A stretch of DNA of 64,000 nt from Trebonia sp963737285 (GTDB lineage: Bacteria > Actinomycetota > Actinomycetes > Streptosporangiales > Streptosporangiaceae), in the NCBI GenBank assembly GCA_963737285.1, contig CAVTRT010000002.1, positions 1,488,001 to 1,552,000 on the forward strand, read 5' to 3'. A program made the position numbers and the translations under genes. Shown one piece after another: positions 30,441 to 40,613 of this stretch; within the stretch, counting starts at the first letter, position 1; each line of letters opens with the position of its first letter. The notes beneath the pieces are model-generated. The model was not told where the DNA came from. It ran no database searches and was given only the letters and a program-made list of their open reading frames with translations.

Positions 30441-32823
30441 GTGATTCAGCCTGCTGACCCCACCACCAGCGTCGGCCGCCCCGCGGAACGGCCCACGCGA
30501 TCCCCCGGACCCGCCAGCGGCTGGCGCGACCCTGCGCGACCAGCCGAAGAACGGGTCGCCACCCTGCTGAGCCTGATGACAATCGATGAGAAGATCGCCC
30601 AGCTCGGCAGCATCTGGATCGGTGCCACCAGTAACGGCGACGGCGTCGCCCCGATGCAGGATCAGTTCAACGACGACGTGCCGCCCTTCGACGAGCTGAT
30701 CAAGAAGGGCCTCGGACAGCTCACCCGCGTGTTCGGCACCCGCCCGGTGCCGCCGACTGCCGGGGTCAGCGCACTGCGCTCACTGCAGGCGCGGGTGGCG
30801 GCGGGCAACAGGTTCGGCATACCCGCGGTGGCCCATGAGGAATGCCTGACCGGCTTCGCGGCCTGGACCGCGACGATCTTCCCGACCCCGCTGGCCTGGG
30901 GAGCGTCCTTCGACCCCGCGCTGGTCCACGACATGGCCCGGTCGTTCGGCGCCACGATGCACGCGGTCGGCATCCACCAGGGCCTCGCGCCCGTGCTCGA
31001 TGTGTCCCGCGACCCGCGGTGGGGCCGTACCGAGGAGACCATCGGGGAGGACCCTTACCTGGTCGGCTCCATCGGGACCGCCTACGTCGAAGGGCTACAG
31101 GCAGCCGGCGTGCAGGCGACACTCAAGCATTTCGCCGGCTACTCGGCCTCCCGCGCTGGCCGCAACTTCGGCCCGGTGTCGATGGGTCGCCGCGAGTTCG
31201 CCGACGTCATCCTGGTGCCCTTCGAGATGGCCATCCGGCTTGGTGGCGCGCTATCGGTGATGCCCACCTACATCGACACCGACGGGGTTCCGGCCAGCGC
31301 CGACTCCCACCTGCTCACCACGCTGCTGCGTGACGAGCTCGGCTTCAACGGGGTGGTCGTCTCCGACTACTACGCGATCTCCTTCCTCGAGTCCCAGCAC
31401 GCCGTGGCTGTGTCCCCGGCCGGTGCCGCCGGCCTCGCCCTGGCCGCCGGCATGGATGTGGAGTTGCCGAGCGTGCGCTGCTTCGGCGAGCCGCTGCGCG
31501 CCGCCGTCACGGCCGGCGATGTTCCCGTCGAGCTGGTTGACCAGGCGGTGGCCCGGGTTCTGCGGCAGAAGATCGACCTCGGCCTGCTTGACCGCGGCTG
31601 GACATCGATCCCCGCCGCAGCGGCCCCCGATCTCAGACCCGCCGGCCCAGCGGGCTGTGGCCCGCCGCCTCGCCGAGGAGTCTGTGGTCCTGCTGGCCAA
31701 CTCCGGCGGCGTGCTCCCGCTCGCGAGCACCGCCAAGGTCGCGGTCATCGGCCCGCTTGCCGACGACCCGCTGGCGTTCTTCGGCTGCTACAGCATGCCC
31801 CGGCACCTAGGCCACCTGGCCAAGGCCGGCAATGACGGTCCCGGCGTCGAGGTCACCACGTTGGTCGACGCTCTGCGCGCTCAGCTGCCCGACGTCGCGT
31901 ACAGCCGCGGCTGCGGCATCCGCAGTGACGACCGGGACGGGTTCGCGGCGGCACTGGCGACGGCTCGTTGGGCCGATGTAGTCATCGCGGTTGTGGGTGA
32001 CGAGGCGGGCTTGTTCGGGCGCGGGACCTCAGGTGAGGGATGCGATGTCGCCGACCTGACCTTGCCCGGCATCCAGGGGGAGCTGCTGACCGCGCTCACC
32101 GGCACTGGCAAGCCGGTCGTGGCGGTGCTCGTCACCGGCCGGCCGTACGCGCTGGGCGGCCTGACTGACAAGCTCGCGGCGGTCGCGCAGGCGTTCTTCC
32201 CCGGCGAGGAGGGCGGGCACGCGATCGCCGACGTCATCTGCGGGCGGGTGACGCCCAGTGGCAAGCTGCCGATCGAGATCCCCCGGATGGCGGGTGCGCA
32301 GCCGTCGACGTACCTGCGCACCCGGAACGCCGCGCTGCACTCCGGCAGTTCCGTTGACCCGACTCCGCTATTCTCGTTCGGCCACGGGCTGTCGTACACG
32401 ACGTTCGAATACTCCGACCTGGAGCTGTCCGAGCATGAGATCCCAACTAACGGCACCGTGGAGATCAGCTGCACCGTCCGCAACACCGGTAAGGTCGCTG
32501 GCACCGAGGTCGTCCAGCTTTACCTGAGCGACCCGGTGTCCCAGGTGGTGCGTCCGGTTCGCTGGCTGGCGGGATTCGCCCGGGTGCCGCTCACACCCGG
32601 GCAGGCGCGGCGGGTCGCGTTCCGGCTGCATGCCGACCGGACATCGTTCACCGGCCTGGCAGGCAAGCGGATCGTGGAGCCGGGCGACATCGAGGTGGCC
32701 ATCGGCGGTGCGTCTGACAGTCTCCCGCTGTCTGGCACGTTCACGCTGGCCGGCCGCCTGCGCACGGTAGGCGCGACCCGTGTCCTTGACACCCCGGCTT
32801 CGGTCCACGAGCTCGCGGACTGA
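30441..32823 (+). pseudogene. GH3 beta-xylosidase/beta-glucosidase, frameshifted
   Basis: The frame from GTG 30441 gives the GH3 barrel: AVAHEECLTGF, PVLDVSRDPRWGRTEETIGEDP, LKHFAGYSAS and the nucleophile in GVVVSDYYA (D309). Near 31635 one extra base shifts the frame. The second domain then follows: AVARRLAEESVVLLANSGGVLPL, VVAVLVTGRPYALG, and the FnIII-like end LFSFGHGLSYTTFEYSDLEL. Together about 793 residues without a signal peptide, so a cytoplasmic enzyme that would release xylose from imported xylo-oligosaccharides. Co-transcribed with the LacI gene and followed by a terminator. Linkage specificity is inferred from context. Confidence 0.85.
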
Positions 32824-32935
32824 TGGCGGCCAGACTCGATCTTCACGCCGGGGCCTGATCAAACGCTGGATGGAATCTGTTGGAACCATTTGAGGGCCAG
32901 TGTGCCAAGCGCGCTGTCACCGATGCGGGAAACGC

Positions 32936-32969
32936 GAAAGACCCCGATGGGCTACCATCAGGGTCTTTC
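32936..32969. terminator. Bidirectional terminator
   Basis: GAAAGACCCCGATGG pairs with its complement (one mismatch) over a 4-nt loop. The outer ends are GAAAG and CTTTC. It separates the converging GH3 and PhyH-like genes. Confidence 0.8.
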
Positions 32970-32982
32970 GTGCGTGTCTGCG

Positions 32983-33861
32983 TCAGGGCTTAAGCGGAGG
33001 GTTGGACGGGTCGAACTGGCCGCGCTCCTTCAGCCAGCCATGCAGCGGGACGCGGTCCGGGTAGTGGCCCCACCAATGATCGCCGTCGCTGACCTCAAGC
33101 CCGCCAAGCAGCTGCCGCTGGACCGGGCTGATGTGGCGGGCGTGCTCGCTCGCCAGGTAGTCCTCGTTCTCGTCACGGATGGCGATCCAGCGCAACGTGT
33201 AGCCGAAGAACATCGCCATGCGCGTGAAGTCGGAGTAGTTGTCAGAGCGGGCGTGCCACAGCCGCCGGTCGAACAGCACGACGTCGCCGGGGTTGGCGGT
33301 GACCTCGATCGCGCCCTCCGGGTCAGGCCACTCCACGTCACGGCGCGGCGGGCCAGAGATCCAGTTGGCCAGGTGGCTACCGGGGACCACCTTGAAGTTG
33401 CCGCGCCCCGCCTGCGACACGTCGGACAGCCAGTAGGCGAGCTTCACCGACAGCCGCGGCCGCGGGTCGGTCTCTATCTCGCGGTTCTGCCGACCGCCGT
33501 CCTGGTGCCACTCAAACCGGAACGGGCGAACCGACGGCAGCTTCGGGTGGACGTCCACGTGCGAGTGGTAGATGTGGATGTTCCACCCAAGGATCGACCA
33601 GACATACGGGAACGTGACCGGGTGGTCAAGCAGGCCAACCGCCTCCGGGCAGTTCGCGACGGCACTCAACTGGTGCAGCGAGGCGCCTGGCTGGATGCGC
33701 CCGTCCGCCTCAGCCGCCTTGTAGACCCGGTTAAGCGCATCGCGGTAGTAGTCAACCTCGTCCGGCTTCAGCGCGCCGCGGATGATCAGGTACCCATCCC
33801 GCTCGAACTGCGCTCGCTCGTCCGCCGTCGGCAACACCACGGCCTCGGTCGTTTCTGTCAT
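32983..33861 (-). CDS. Phytanoyl-CoA dioxygenase (PhyH) family protein
   Basis: A 292-residue Fe(II)/2-oxoglutarate-dependent dioxygenase. The metal ligands appear as FEWHQDGG (H and D) and LFDRRLWHARSDN (distal H, followed by the 2-oxoglutarate-binding region). The N-terminus has QFERDGYLIIRGALKPDEVD, usual for PhyH proteins. The family hydroxylates diverse small molecules, so the substrate cannot be assigned. It is monocistronic and its control region (33862 onwards) holds an AT-rich stretch. Membership in the xylan regulon is not supported, since no CGAAA box was seen. Confidence 0.85.
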   Translation of the reverse strand: MTETTEAVVLPTADERAQFERDGYLIIRGALKPDEVDYYRDALNRVYKAAEADGRIQPGASLHQLSAVANCPEAVGLLDHPVTFPYVWSILGWNIHIYHSHVDVHPKLPSVRPFRFEWHQDGGRQNREIETDPRPRLSVKLAYWLSDVSQAGRGNFKVVPGSHLANWISGPPRRDVEWPDPEGAIEVTANPGDVVLFDRRLWHARSDNYSDFTRMAMFFGYTLRWIAIRDENEDYLASEHARHISPVQRQLLGGLEVSDGDHWWGHYPDRVPLHGWLKERGQFDPSNPPLKP

Positions 33862-35039
33862 CAGTCATCCCGTTTCCCGCGTGTCCCTGGTGACTTAGTG
33901 TGCCGACCGGGCCGCACGCTGCTAGCGACACTCATGGAGCATAAGATGCAGAGCTGCGTATGTGGTGCAGGATACCTGTGATCCTCCAGAGAACCACCAT
34001 AACCTGACACATGCGGACACTAACCCAACAGCCCGTCTCTATGCCCACTCCTCTAGACGATGCAGCCCATTCTAGGGTTGCCTGCGACAGACAACAGCAA
34101 AACCTCCATACCGAACGTCCCCTCCCACGCGGACCTCCTTGCCCGGTTCGACCGCCAGCTCGTCATCCTGGTCGTGGGTGTGGGCCACCGGGCCACGCCT
34201 GCCGGCCTCGGCCGTCCCGAACGCCTGGCCGCTCAGCCGCGCCGGTGGCGACCGTGCCGCGAGTTGCGCCGGTGCCCCCGGCAGGCCAGCGATGACGTCC
34301 GCCGCGCTAGGGCAGGCACGCCGCGTCCGTACCCCCGGGCGGCCGTTACCTCCGGGCATCCGGGCCGGCGCTGCCCGAGAACCGGCCCCGGGCAGTCCGC
34401 GGCCAGGATCCGGCAGGCGCCACTGGAGTGGGTGCAGCCCCTGCGGTCACGGCAGGCCCCATTCCGCCGGACGCGGTCACTGCAGGCCCTGCGGTCGCAT
34501 CGGACCCCGCGGTCGCGGCAGACCCCGCGGTCACGGCAGACCCTGCGGTCACGGCAGACCCTGCGGTCGCGTCGGCGCGCGAGGGCGTCTCCTGCGAAGC
34601 GGGTGACCGTGCAGACCAGCATCATGCCTTGCATGACGAGGGCGATGTCGAGGCTCACCGTGCCACGCTCCCCCGGTCAGAACTGCCTTCGCCCACTGTC
34701 ACCAGCTTGCGCCTGTTACCTGCGACTTCACCTTGAGGCATCTCGGCCCGCCTTCTCTCGGCAATCGAGGGGGAATCACCGTCTGCGACATCTAAGCGCC
34801 GTCCGCGCACGTGAATCACGATGCTAGTCGACCCTAAGCAGACAAGAGCGACGATTAGATGACCTTGGATGTGATTTTGCAGCCCCTATAAAAGCGCTGT
34901 AATAGCGCTGGCACAATCGCGCTAAATAGGCGCTCTAGATGGTCTCCGAACTACATCTCCGCCGCGATGCCGCCGTACCATGGCACGCGTATTGGCCATC
35001 TGCCGGCCTGCGCGCCACGGCGGACAGCGGAGGATCGTC
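33862..35039. other. Gene-poor region with low-complexity sequence
   Basis: About 1.2 kb. Long open frames exist in several frames on both strands, but they are Arg/Pro-rich or repeat-derived, lack recognisable motifs and contradict each other. The part from 34100 to 34620 is GC-rich and repetitive. From 34800 to 34980 it becomes AT-rich and contains GCGCT/AGCGC strings near 34890-34930. It may be the residue of a lost gene plus promoters for the flanking genes. Confidence 0.4.
34442..34570 (+). repeat. 18-bp degenerate tandem repeats
   Basis: About seven units resemble GCGGTCACGGCAGACCCT; the last four (34509-34570) are nearly identical. In one plus-strand frame they encode ADPAVT repeats, but no start site, domain or consistent codon bias supports translation. 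Confidence 0.65.
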
Positions 35040-35495
35040 GTGACGGACAAGCGGGATGCCCGCAGCGAGCGGGAAGACAGGCTAGACCGGCAGGCACTCG
35101 CCAGCGCCGTCACCGCCCGCATGAGTGAACTCCGCATCGAGCAGGCCGAACTCGCCCGGCAAGCCGGCATCAGCGTCTCATACCTGCGGCATATGCAGAA
35201 CGGAACGGGAAGTAGCCAATTCAGCTATGGCACGCTTTCCCGGGTCTCCCTCGCACTCAATTGGCCAGGAGATCATCTCGTCAAGATCTTTCATTGCCTA
35301 CCGGAGCAAGGTTCCGTCACGCCGTCCGCGGCCGAAGTTCTGACGCAAGCGGTCATGGCCGAACTCCAGCCGTACCTGGCGAAGATCGACGCGATGGATG
35401 AGCGCCTTTCCGCTGTCATGGACTTGATCCACCACGTCAATAACAGGATCGATGTCGCCCTCAGCATGCAAGCCCACCGTCCCGAAGACCACTGA
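35040..35495 (+). CDS. XRE-like helix-turn-helix protein
   Basis: A protein of about 151 residues. The DNA-binding domain is at the N-terminus: ARMSELRIEQAELARQAGISVSYLRHMQNG, a HTH_3-type arrangement, followed by YGTLSRVSLALNW. The C-terminal half (AKIDAMDERLSAVMDLIHHVNNRID) is a predicted coiled coil likely to mediate dimers. GTG at 35040 is preceded by CGGAGGA; an ATG at 34980 in the same frame lacks a ribosome site. A likely transcription regulator with unknown target; no partner gene follows. Confidence 0.75.
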   Translation: MTDKRDARSEREDRLDRQALASAVTARMSELRIEQAELARQAGISVSYLRHMQNGTGSSQFSYGTLSRVSLALNWPGDHLVKIFHCLPEQGSVTPSAAEVLTQAVMAELQPYLAKIDAMDERLSAVMDLIHHVNNRIDVALSMQAHRPEDH

Positions 35496-35567
35496 GCCAG
35501 CCCGGCAATGCGACAGTGCCCCGCACGCGCCCGATTCGGCGCTTGCGGGGCCTGCGAGAGAGCGTGA

Positions 35568-36236
35568 CTACGCGGGGACTGGGGAGCAATCCTCGATCGG
35601 ATCGATCCTGCGCCCGAGCCGCCAGCCAGTGCGGGTCGAGCCCTCGAGGATGAACATGCCCGTGTTCACCAGGTGGGGGCCGACGGTAGCGACGACATCG
35701 ACGCCGTCGCAGCGAATCGCGACCCAGGCCCGGATCGAGGCCCCGTGGCTGACCACGACGGCCGTGGCCGCGTCCGCGGCGGGCAGTGTCTCCCCGGCGC
35801 CCTGCGCAGCGGCCGCTGTCGCGGCCTCGATGGCCTGTATCGCCTCGTCGAAGCGGGCCAGGAACTCGTGGCCGGTGGTTCCCCCTGGCATCTGGACGTC
35901 AAGCTCACCGGTCGACCAGCTGGCCATGACGCCCTGGTAGATGTCACTCGAGGCGGAGTCGGTGTTCATCTCCAGGTCACCCGCATCGATCTCACGCAGC
36001 CCGTCGAAGGTCAGGACGGACAGGTCGCGTGCCTCGGCGGCCGGTCCCGCGGTCTGCTGGGCGCGTAGCAGCGTGGATGCAGCAATCACGTCGATCCGCT
36101 CGCCGGCCAGGCTCGCGGCCAGTCGCTGCGCCTGCTGACGGCCGAGGTCCGTCAGTTCCGCGCCGGGGTACGCGGTGTCGATGGCGCGGGCGATGTTGCT
36201 GTACGTCTGCCCATGACGCACTAGAAGCAGTCGCAT
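35568..36236 (-). CDS. Histidine phosphatase (phosphoglycerate mutase-like)
   Basis: A 222-residue member of the histidine phosphatase superfamily. The catalytic motif is LLVRHGQTYSN (H8), with ASTLLRAQQTAGPAA and the second histidine in AVVVSHGASIRAW. Substrates in the family range from phosphosugars to nucleotides and proteins, and this one is not predictable. The ATG is the first codon of the conserved strand, so the start is secure. Monocistronic. Confidence 0.88.
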   Translation of the reverse strand: MRLLLVRHGQTYSNIARAIDTAYPGAELTDLGRQQAQRLAASLAGERIDVIAASTLLRAQQTAGPAAEARDLSVLTFDGLREIDAGDLEMNTDSASSDIYQGVMASWSTGELDVQMPGGTTGHEFLARFDEAIQAIEAATAAAAQGAGETLPAADAATAVVVSHGASIRAWVAIRCDGVDVVATVGPHLVNTGMFILEGSTRTGWRLGRRIDPIEDCSPVPA

Positions 36237-36384
36237 TTCCTAGCGGCTCCCTGCTGATTCCACGGCGGCCAAGGCCGCCAACTCATCTAGATATCTACAC
36301 AGAAACTGCAGCATATCGGACATCTAGCGGAGACCAGACCTCGCATGGCCGGTAGGTGGCGGCCCGCGAGGCGGGCGCCAGGCC

Positions 36385-37299
36385 TCACAGGCGCAGCCCC
36401 TCAGGTATCCCAGGCGGGGTGGGCACCACAGCGGGCGCGGGGATCACCTGCCACGGTAGCTCCGGCCGCCGGGTGGAGTTCAGCCGTGCCTGGCGGCGCT
36501 CCCACTCGCGCGGGTAGCCGATCGAGACCTCCTCGAACCGGACCCCGTCGTGCCAGGTCACCCGCGGGATGTGCAGGTGCCCGTAGACAACGGCGGCGAC
36601 GTTGAACCGGGTATGCCAGTCGCCGGTGCGAACTGTCCCGCACCACTGGGCGAACTGCGGGTACCGCAGGATCCGGGTCGGCTCCCGTACTAGCGGGTAG
36701 TGGTTCACGAGCACCACAGGGACCGCGGGGTCCAGTTCACGGGCGAGCCGATCTTCCGTCAGGCTGGCCCGCGACCAGCACCAGTCCTCACGGCTGGGGT
36801 ACGGGTCCGGGTGCAGAAGGTATTCGTCCGTGCAGACGATCCCGCACCGCTCGGCGACCGCCAGGCCTTCTTCCTTGGTCAGCGCTCCGTCCGGCAGGAA
36901 TGAGTAGTCGTAGCCGACGAACAGCGCCGCGACGGTCACCGGCCCGTCGCCACCCTGCCATACCGGGTAAGGGTCTTCCGGCGTAACAACGCCGATCCCC
37001 CGGCACATTTCGACGAGCAGCTCGTATCGCTTCGCCCCGCGGGCACTGACCGCATCGACGCCCCGCGTCCACAGCTCGTGGTTGCCCGGCACCCACACGA
37101 CCCGGTCGTAGCGGGCGGCGAGGACGCCCAGCGCCCACTCGATCTGCGCGAACTGCTCTCCCACGTCTCCGGCGACGATCAGCCAGTCCCCCGGCCCGCC
37201 CGCGGGCATCTGCTCGATGAGCGCCCGGTTCTTGGGGTGCCCGACGTGCAGGTCGCTGATCGCGAGCAATCGAGGGGAAGCGTCAGGCACGTATCTCAA
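36385..37299 (-). CDS. Metallophosphoesterase
   Basis: A 304-residue calcineurin-like phosphoesterase. The metal-binding motifs are in order: LLAISDLHVGH (DxH), LIVAGDVGE (GDxxE-like), VVWVPGNHELW (GNHE), VVLVNHYPLV and VVYGHLHIPR (GHxH). The full set indicates an active di-metal phosphodiesterase or phosphatase, probably cytoplasmic as no signal peptide is present. The start is TTG at 37299 or GTG at 37290; ribosome-site evidence is weak for both. The substrate is unknown. Confidence 0.87.
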   Translation of the reverse strand: MRYVPDASPRLLAISDLHVGHPKNRALIEQMPAGGPGDWLIVAGDVGEQFAQIEWALGVLAARYDRVVWVPGNHELWTRGVDAVSARGAKRYELLVEMCRGIGVVTPEDPYPVWQGGDGPVTVAALFVGYDYSFLPDGALTKEEGLAVAERCGIVCTDEYLLHPDPYPSREDWCWSRASLTEDRLARELDPAVPVVLVNHYPLVREPTRILRYPQFAQWCGTVRTGDWHTRFNVAAVVYGHLHIPRVTWHDGVRFEEVSIGYPREWERRQARLNSTRRPELPWQVIPAPAVVPTPPGIPEGLRL

Positions 37300-37399
37300 A
37301 TTACCCGGAAATCCGCCAACTACTTCTTCCTGCTTGCAGTAACCAGACGAGCACTATAACCACACATGTATGGCATGCGTGGAGGAAAGGGCATGCGCC

Positions 37400-38941
37400 A
37401 TGCAGGGAAAGAGCGTGTTTGGGAGAATACGAAGCGTGATCAACGAGGAATCCCCCATCGAGGCGGGCTCTGCCGCGCCCGCCGAAGCCGTCCAGACCAC
37501 GCGGCACGTCATCGACCTGCTCGACGGATCGCTTGCCTACTACGCGCACACCGGCACCGTACGCGTGCATCGCGACGACGGCAGCGCCCTAGCGGACATG
37601 TTCTACATCGCCTACCGCGCCGAGCAGCACGCGAACGCCTGGGGCGGGTTCGAGACCCACGCGCAGTCCGGGCCGCGTCCCATCACGTTCGCGTTCGGTG
37701 GCGGTCCCGGCTCGGCAAGCCTGTGGCTCAACATCGGCGGGCTTGGCCCCCGGCGCATCCCGCCGCGGGTACCGCGGCCTACCGCCCCAGCGTCCCATGA
37801 GCTCGACGACAATCCCTGCACCCTGCTGACCGCGACCGACCTGGTATTCATCGACGCGCCGGGCACCGGGTTCTCCCGGCTCGCACCGGGCGCCACTCCC
37901 GCGGACGCCTGGGGCGTCGACGCGGACGCCGACCTCTTCGCGCGAGCGATCACCCGTTACCTGACGCTGACCGACTCCTGGCAGGCGCCGCGCTACCTGC
38001 TCGGGGAGTCCTATGGCGCGGCCCGGGCGGCTGTCCTCGCCTGCCACCTGCAACGCCACGGCCTGGACTGCGACGGCATCGTCCTGCTGTCCCCGACCCT
38101 CAGCTGGGCGGCCACGCAGCCCGGCCTCGACCAGGGCTACGTCAACCTGCTGCCCAGCTACGCGGCGGCCGCCTTCCACCACGGTAAGGCCCGGCCAGAA
38201 AAAGACGATAAGGATCTCGACGCCTTCCTGGCGCAGGCACGCAAGTTCGCCTCGACCGAGTACGCGCAGGCGCTGCAGTTGGGCGACACGCTGCCCGAGG
38301 ATGACGAGAAGGACATGGCCAAGCTGATGTCGTCCTTCGTCGGGCTGGAGCCGGCCCTGCTGCGCCGACGGCACCTGCGGGTGGACCCCGCCGTCTTCTG
38401 CCGCGAGCTGCTCGCCGAGGACGGCAAGGTCATCGGGCTGCTGGACGCACGCTACACGGCGGACAGCCACTGCGCACCGGGGGCACCCATGACTGACCCG
38501 GCGGCTACCGGGGTCAGCAGTGCGCTGCTGGCGGGATTTCATCATCACCTGGCCTACGACCTCGAGTACCACACTGCCCTGGACTACCGCGCGGTGCACG
38601 CGGAGGCGATCGCGGGCGCGTGGGACTGGCCGCATGCGACACCCGGCACCGCGCGACCGCTGCCGAACGCCACGCTGGAACTGTCGGCCGCCATTGCCCG
38701 CAATCCGGCGCTGCGGGTCTGCGTCATGGGTGGCTTCTTCGACCTGGCCGCGCCGTACGCCGGCACCGAGTTCGACATCGGCCACCTCCACCTAGGGCCA
38801 ACATTGCGCCAGAACGTCCAGTTCAGCTGGTACATCGCGGGCCACCTGACCTACACCGATGATGAGGCAGTCGCCCTCATGGCCAGCGGCCTGCGCAGGT
38901 TCTACGGCGAGCAGGCTTACTGGTGCCTGCCGGGAGGCTAG
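37400..38941 (+). CDS. S10 serine carboxypeptidase-like protein
   Basis: A protein of about 513 residues of the S10 (carboxypeptidase Y) family. RPITFAFGGGPGSASLWLNIGGLGP is the oxyanion-hole region, TDLVFIDAPGTGFSRL is conserved, and the catalytic serine is in LLGESYGAAR (S204). The C-terminal CVMGGFFDLAAPYAGTEFDIGHL holds the Asp region. No signal peptide is visible, unlike eukaryotic S10 enzymes, so a cytoplasmic peptidase or acyl hydrolase is likely. I chose ATG 37400, preceded by GGAAAGGG; an ATG at 37370 is possible. The M50-like gene follows after 10 bp and may be co-transcribed. Confidence 0.82.
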   Translation: MQGKSVFGRIRSVINEESPIEAGSAAPAEAVQTTRHVIDLLDGSLAYYAHTGTVRVHRDDGSALADMFYIAYRAEQHANAWGGFETHAQSGPRPITFAFGGGPGSASLWLNIGGLGPRRIPPRVPRPTAPASHELDDNPCTLLTATDLVFIDAPGTGFSRLAPGATPADAWGVDADADLFARAITRYLTLTDSWQAPRYLLGESYGAARAAVLACHLQRHGLDCDGIVLLSPTLSWAATQPGLDQGYVNLLPSYAAAAFHHGKARPEKDDKDLDAFLAQARKFASTEYAQALQLGDTLPEDDEKDMAKLMSSFVGLEPALLRRRHLRVDPAVFCRELLAEDGKVIGLLDARYTADSHCAPGAPMTDPAATGVSSALLAGFHHHLAYDLEYHTALDYRAVHAEAIAGAWDWPHATPGTARPLPNATLELSAAIARNPALRVCVMGGFFDLAAPYAGTEFDIGHLHLGPTLRQNVQFSWYIAGHLTYTDDEAVALMASGLRRFYGEQAYWCLPGG

Positions 38942-38951
38942 CCTTGGCGAT

Positions 38952-39740
38952 ATGTCGGTTTCGTTCTGGATGGTGGGCGAGGTCTGGGACCGGGTGACCG
39001 GGACGCAGCCGGTCCCGTCCGTGTGGGAGGTCGGCGCCTGCGCGGGCGCGGCGCTGCTCGTCATCTCGAACGAGCCGACCTGGCACCTGGCGCGCAACGC
39101 CATCACGATCGCTCATGAGGGCGGGCACGCGGTGGTCTCGCTGCTGACGGGACGAAAGCTGCAGGGCATCCGGCTGCACGCGGACACGTCCGGGGTGACC
39201 TTGTCACGGGGCAAGCCGACGGGACCCGGCATGGTCGCGACGGCGGCCGCCGGGTACGTGTCGCCGTCACTGCTGGGCCTGGCCGCCGCGTGGCTGCTAA
39301 CCACGCATCACGTCACGGCCATGCTGTGGCTGCTGCTGGTGCTGCTTGGAGCGACATTCCTTGCCATCCGGAACGCCTACGGAGTGCTGGCGGTGCTGGT
39401 TACCCTTGGCACCGTCTTCGCCGTCAGCTACCTCGCCCCGATGGGGGTACAGGCCGCCTTCGGCTACGCGACAGCGTGGTTCCTGCTGCTCGGCGGCCTG
39501 CGCCCGGTCTTCGAGCTGCAGCGGCAGCGGCGGCAGGCGATCCGCCGTCGGCGGCCGCTTAGCTCAGACGCCGATCAGCTCGCCCGGCTGACCGGCCTGC
39601 CCGGCGGGGCGTGGGTCGCGATCTTCGGCGTGGCCTGCCTGGCAGCACTCGTGGCTGGCGCGTGGCTGCTGGTCCCGCCGTCCCTGCTGGACTCGGTGCC
39701 GTCGCTAGTGCACACCCTGCCGGGGCACCTGTCACGCTAG
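38952..39740 (+). CDS. M50-like membrane metallopeptidase
   Basis: A 262-residue membrane protein. The zinc motif AHEGGHAVVSLL (H55, E56, H59) lies at the start of a membrane region. It is followed by GRKLQGIRLHADTSGVT, typical of the actinobacterial M50 peptidase-like group, and about five further hydrophobic segments. These proteins belong to the site-2 protease superfamily, but the usual second NPDG motif is not evident, so activity is uncertain. It lies 10 bp after the S10 peptidase gene and converges with the L,D-transpeptidase gene. Confidence 0.8.
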   Translation: MSVSFWMVGEVWDRVTGTQPVPSVWEVGACAGAALLVISNEPTWHLARNAITIAHEGGHAVVSLLTGRKLQGIRLHADTSGVTLSRGKPTGPGMVATAAAGYVSPSLLGLAAAWLLTTHHVTAMLWLLLVLLGATFLAIRNAYGVLAVLVTLGTVFAVSYLAPMGVQAAFGYATAWFLLLGGLRPVFELQRQRRQAIRRRRPLSSDADQLARLTGLPGGAWVAIFGVACLAALVAGAWLLVPPSLLDSVPSLVHTLPGHLSR

Positions 39741-39750
39741 AACAGGGCAA

Positions 39751-40430
39751 CTAGAAGACGACGACCTCAGCACCGACCGGCAGTCGCTGGTTGTAGGAGC
39801 GTGCCGCCGCCATGGTGAGGTGCACGCAGCCATACGAGGGCTGGTTGAGGCTGCCTTCGCAGAAGGCGATCTCGCCCGGCGCGAAGAAGACCGCCCACCC
39901 GATGAGGTGGTGGTAGGCGGTGCTCACGTAATCCGGCCCGGCCTTCATGGTGACGTGGAAGGTACCGGCATGGGCGGCGTACGGGCTGGCTTCATCCGCA
40001 CCGGACCATACGTGACCCTCCCGCCTGCCTGCAGCCAGGTGATCTTCTCCGCGAGGTCCACGCAGGCCACCGCGGCGGCCGGGCAGTCCCGGCGGTCCTG
40101 GGCGGTAAGCGCCAGCGGCCCGGTTGCCCCGCTCGCCTGGCTGGCGCTGCTCGCCTGGCTGGCGCTGCTGGCCTGGCTGGCACCGCTGAGCGCGACGGCG
40201 AGCGCCCGCGAGCCGACGAGCGCGGCGATCCCGGAGACCACCCGGCGCGAGTCGGCAGCCCTGACATGCTGCCGGTGCACGGCCAGAACGCAGGCGTACC
40301 CGGTGACCGACAGGCTCGCGACGGCGACCAGTGCGGTCATCATCGCTCCGGTCCGGCACACGGCGTGGCGAGCACTGCTGCGCGCCCTTGTGCAAGGACC
40401 GTTGCCAGCACCGCCCCGGTGCAACGCGGT
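39751..40430 (-). pseudogene. L,D-transpeptidase (YkuD-like), frameshifted
   Basis: The N-terminal frame carries a membrane anchor (MMTALVAVASLSVTGYACVL) and a linker with GASQASSASQ repeats. ACVDLAEKITWLQAGGRVTYGPV then leads into the catalytic domain. At about 39981-39999 the frame shifts and the rest continues as SPYAAHAGTFHVTMK ... WAVFFAPGEIAFCEGSL and the cysteine motif SYGCVHLTMAAA. The nucleophile cysteine is present, with Tyr where SHGC is usual. Expected to act outside the membrane making 3-3 peptidoglycan cross-links. A one-base sequencing error is the simplest explanation; true loss is possible. Confidence 0.75.
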
Positions 40431-40613
40431 CATCTCGCCTCCCCCACCGGTGATCACCGCCGCACACTATTCAGCTACAGATTGCTACCACATCGCACGG
40501 CATCGCGCAAGCCCAGCCTAGATCGATCTCTATCGAACCAGAAGCTCGTGTCGTGCGAATTTGCCGCGTCTCCACAGGTCAGAACATTAGGGCTAATATC
40601 AAGAGCCTAGTTT

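Noticed and set aside
34060..34827. 255-codon plus-strand ORF in the repeat-rich region
   Set aside because: Arg/Pro/Gln-rich repeats derived from the 18-bp units, no domain and no ribosome site; other frames are equally open.
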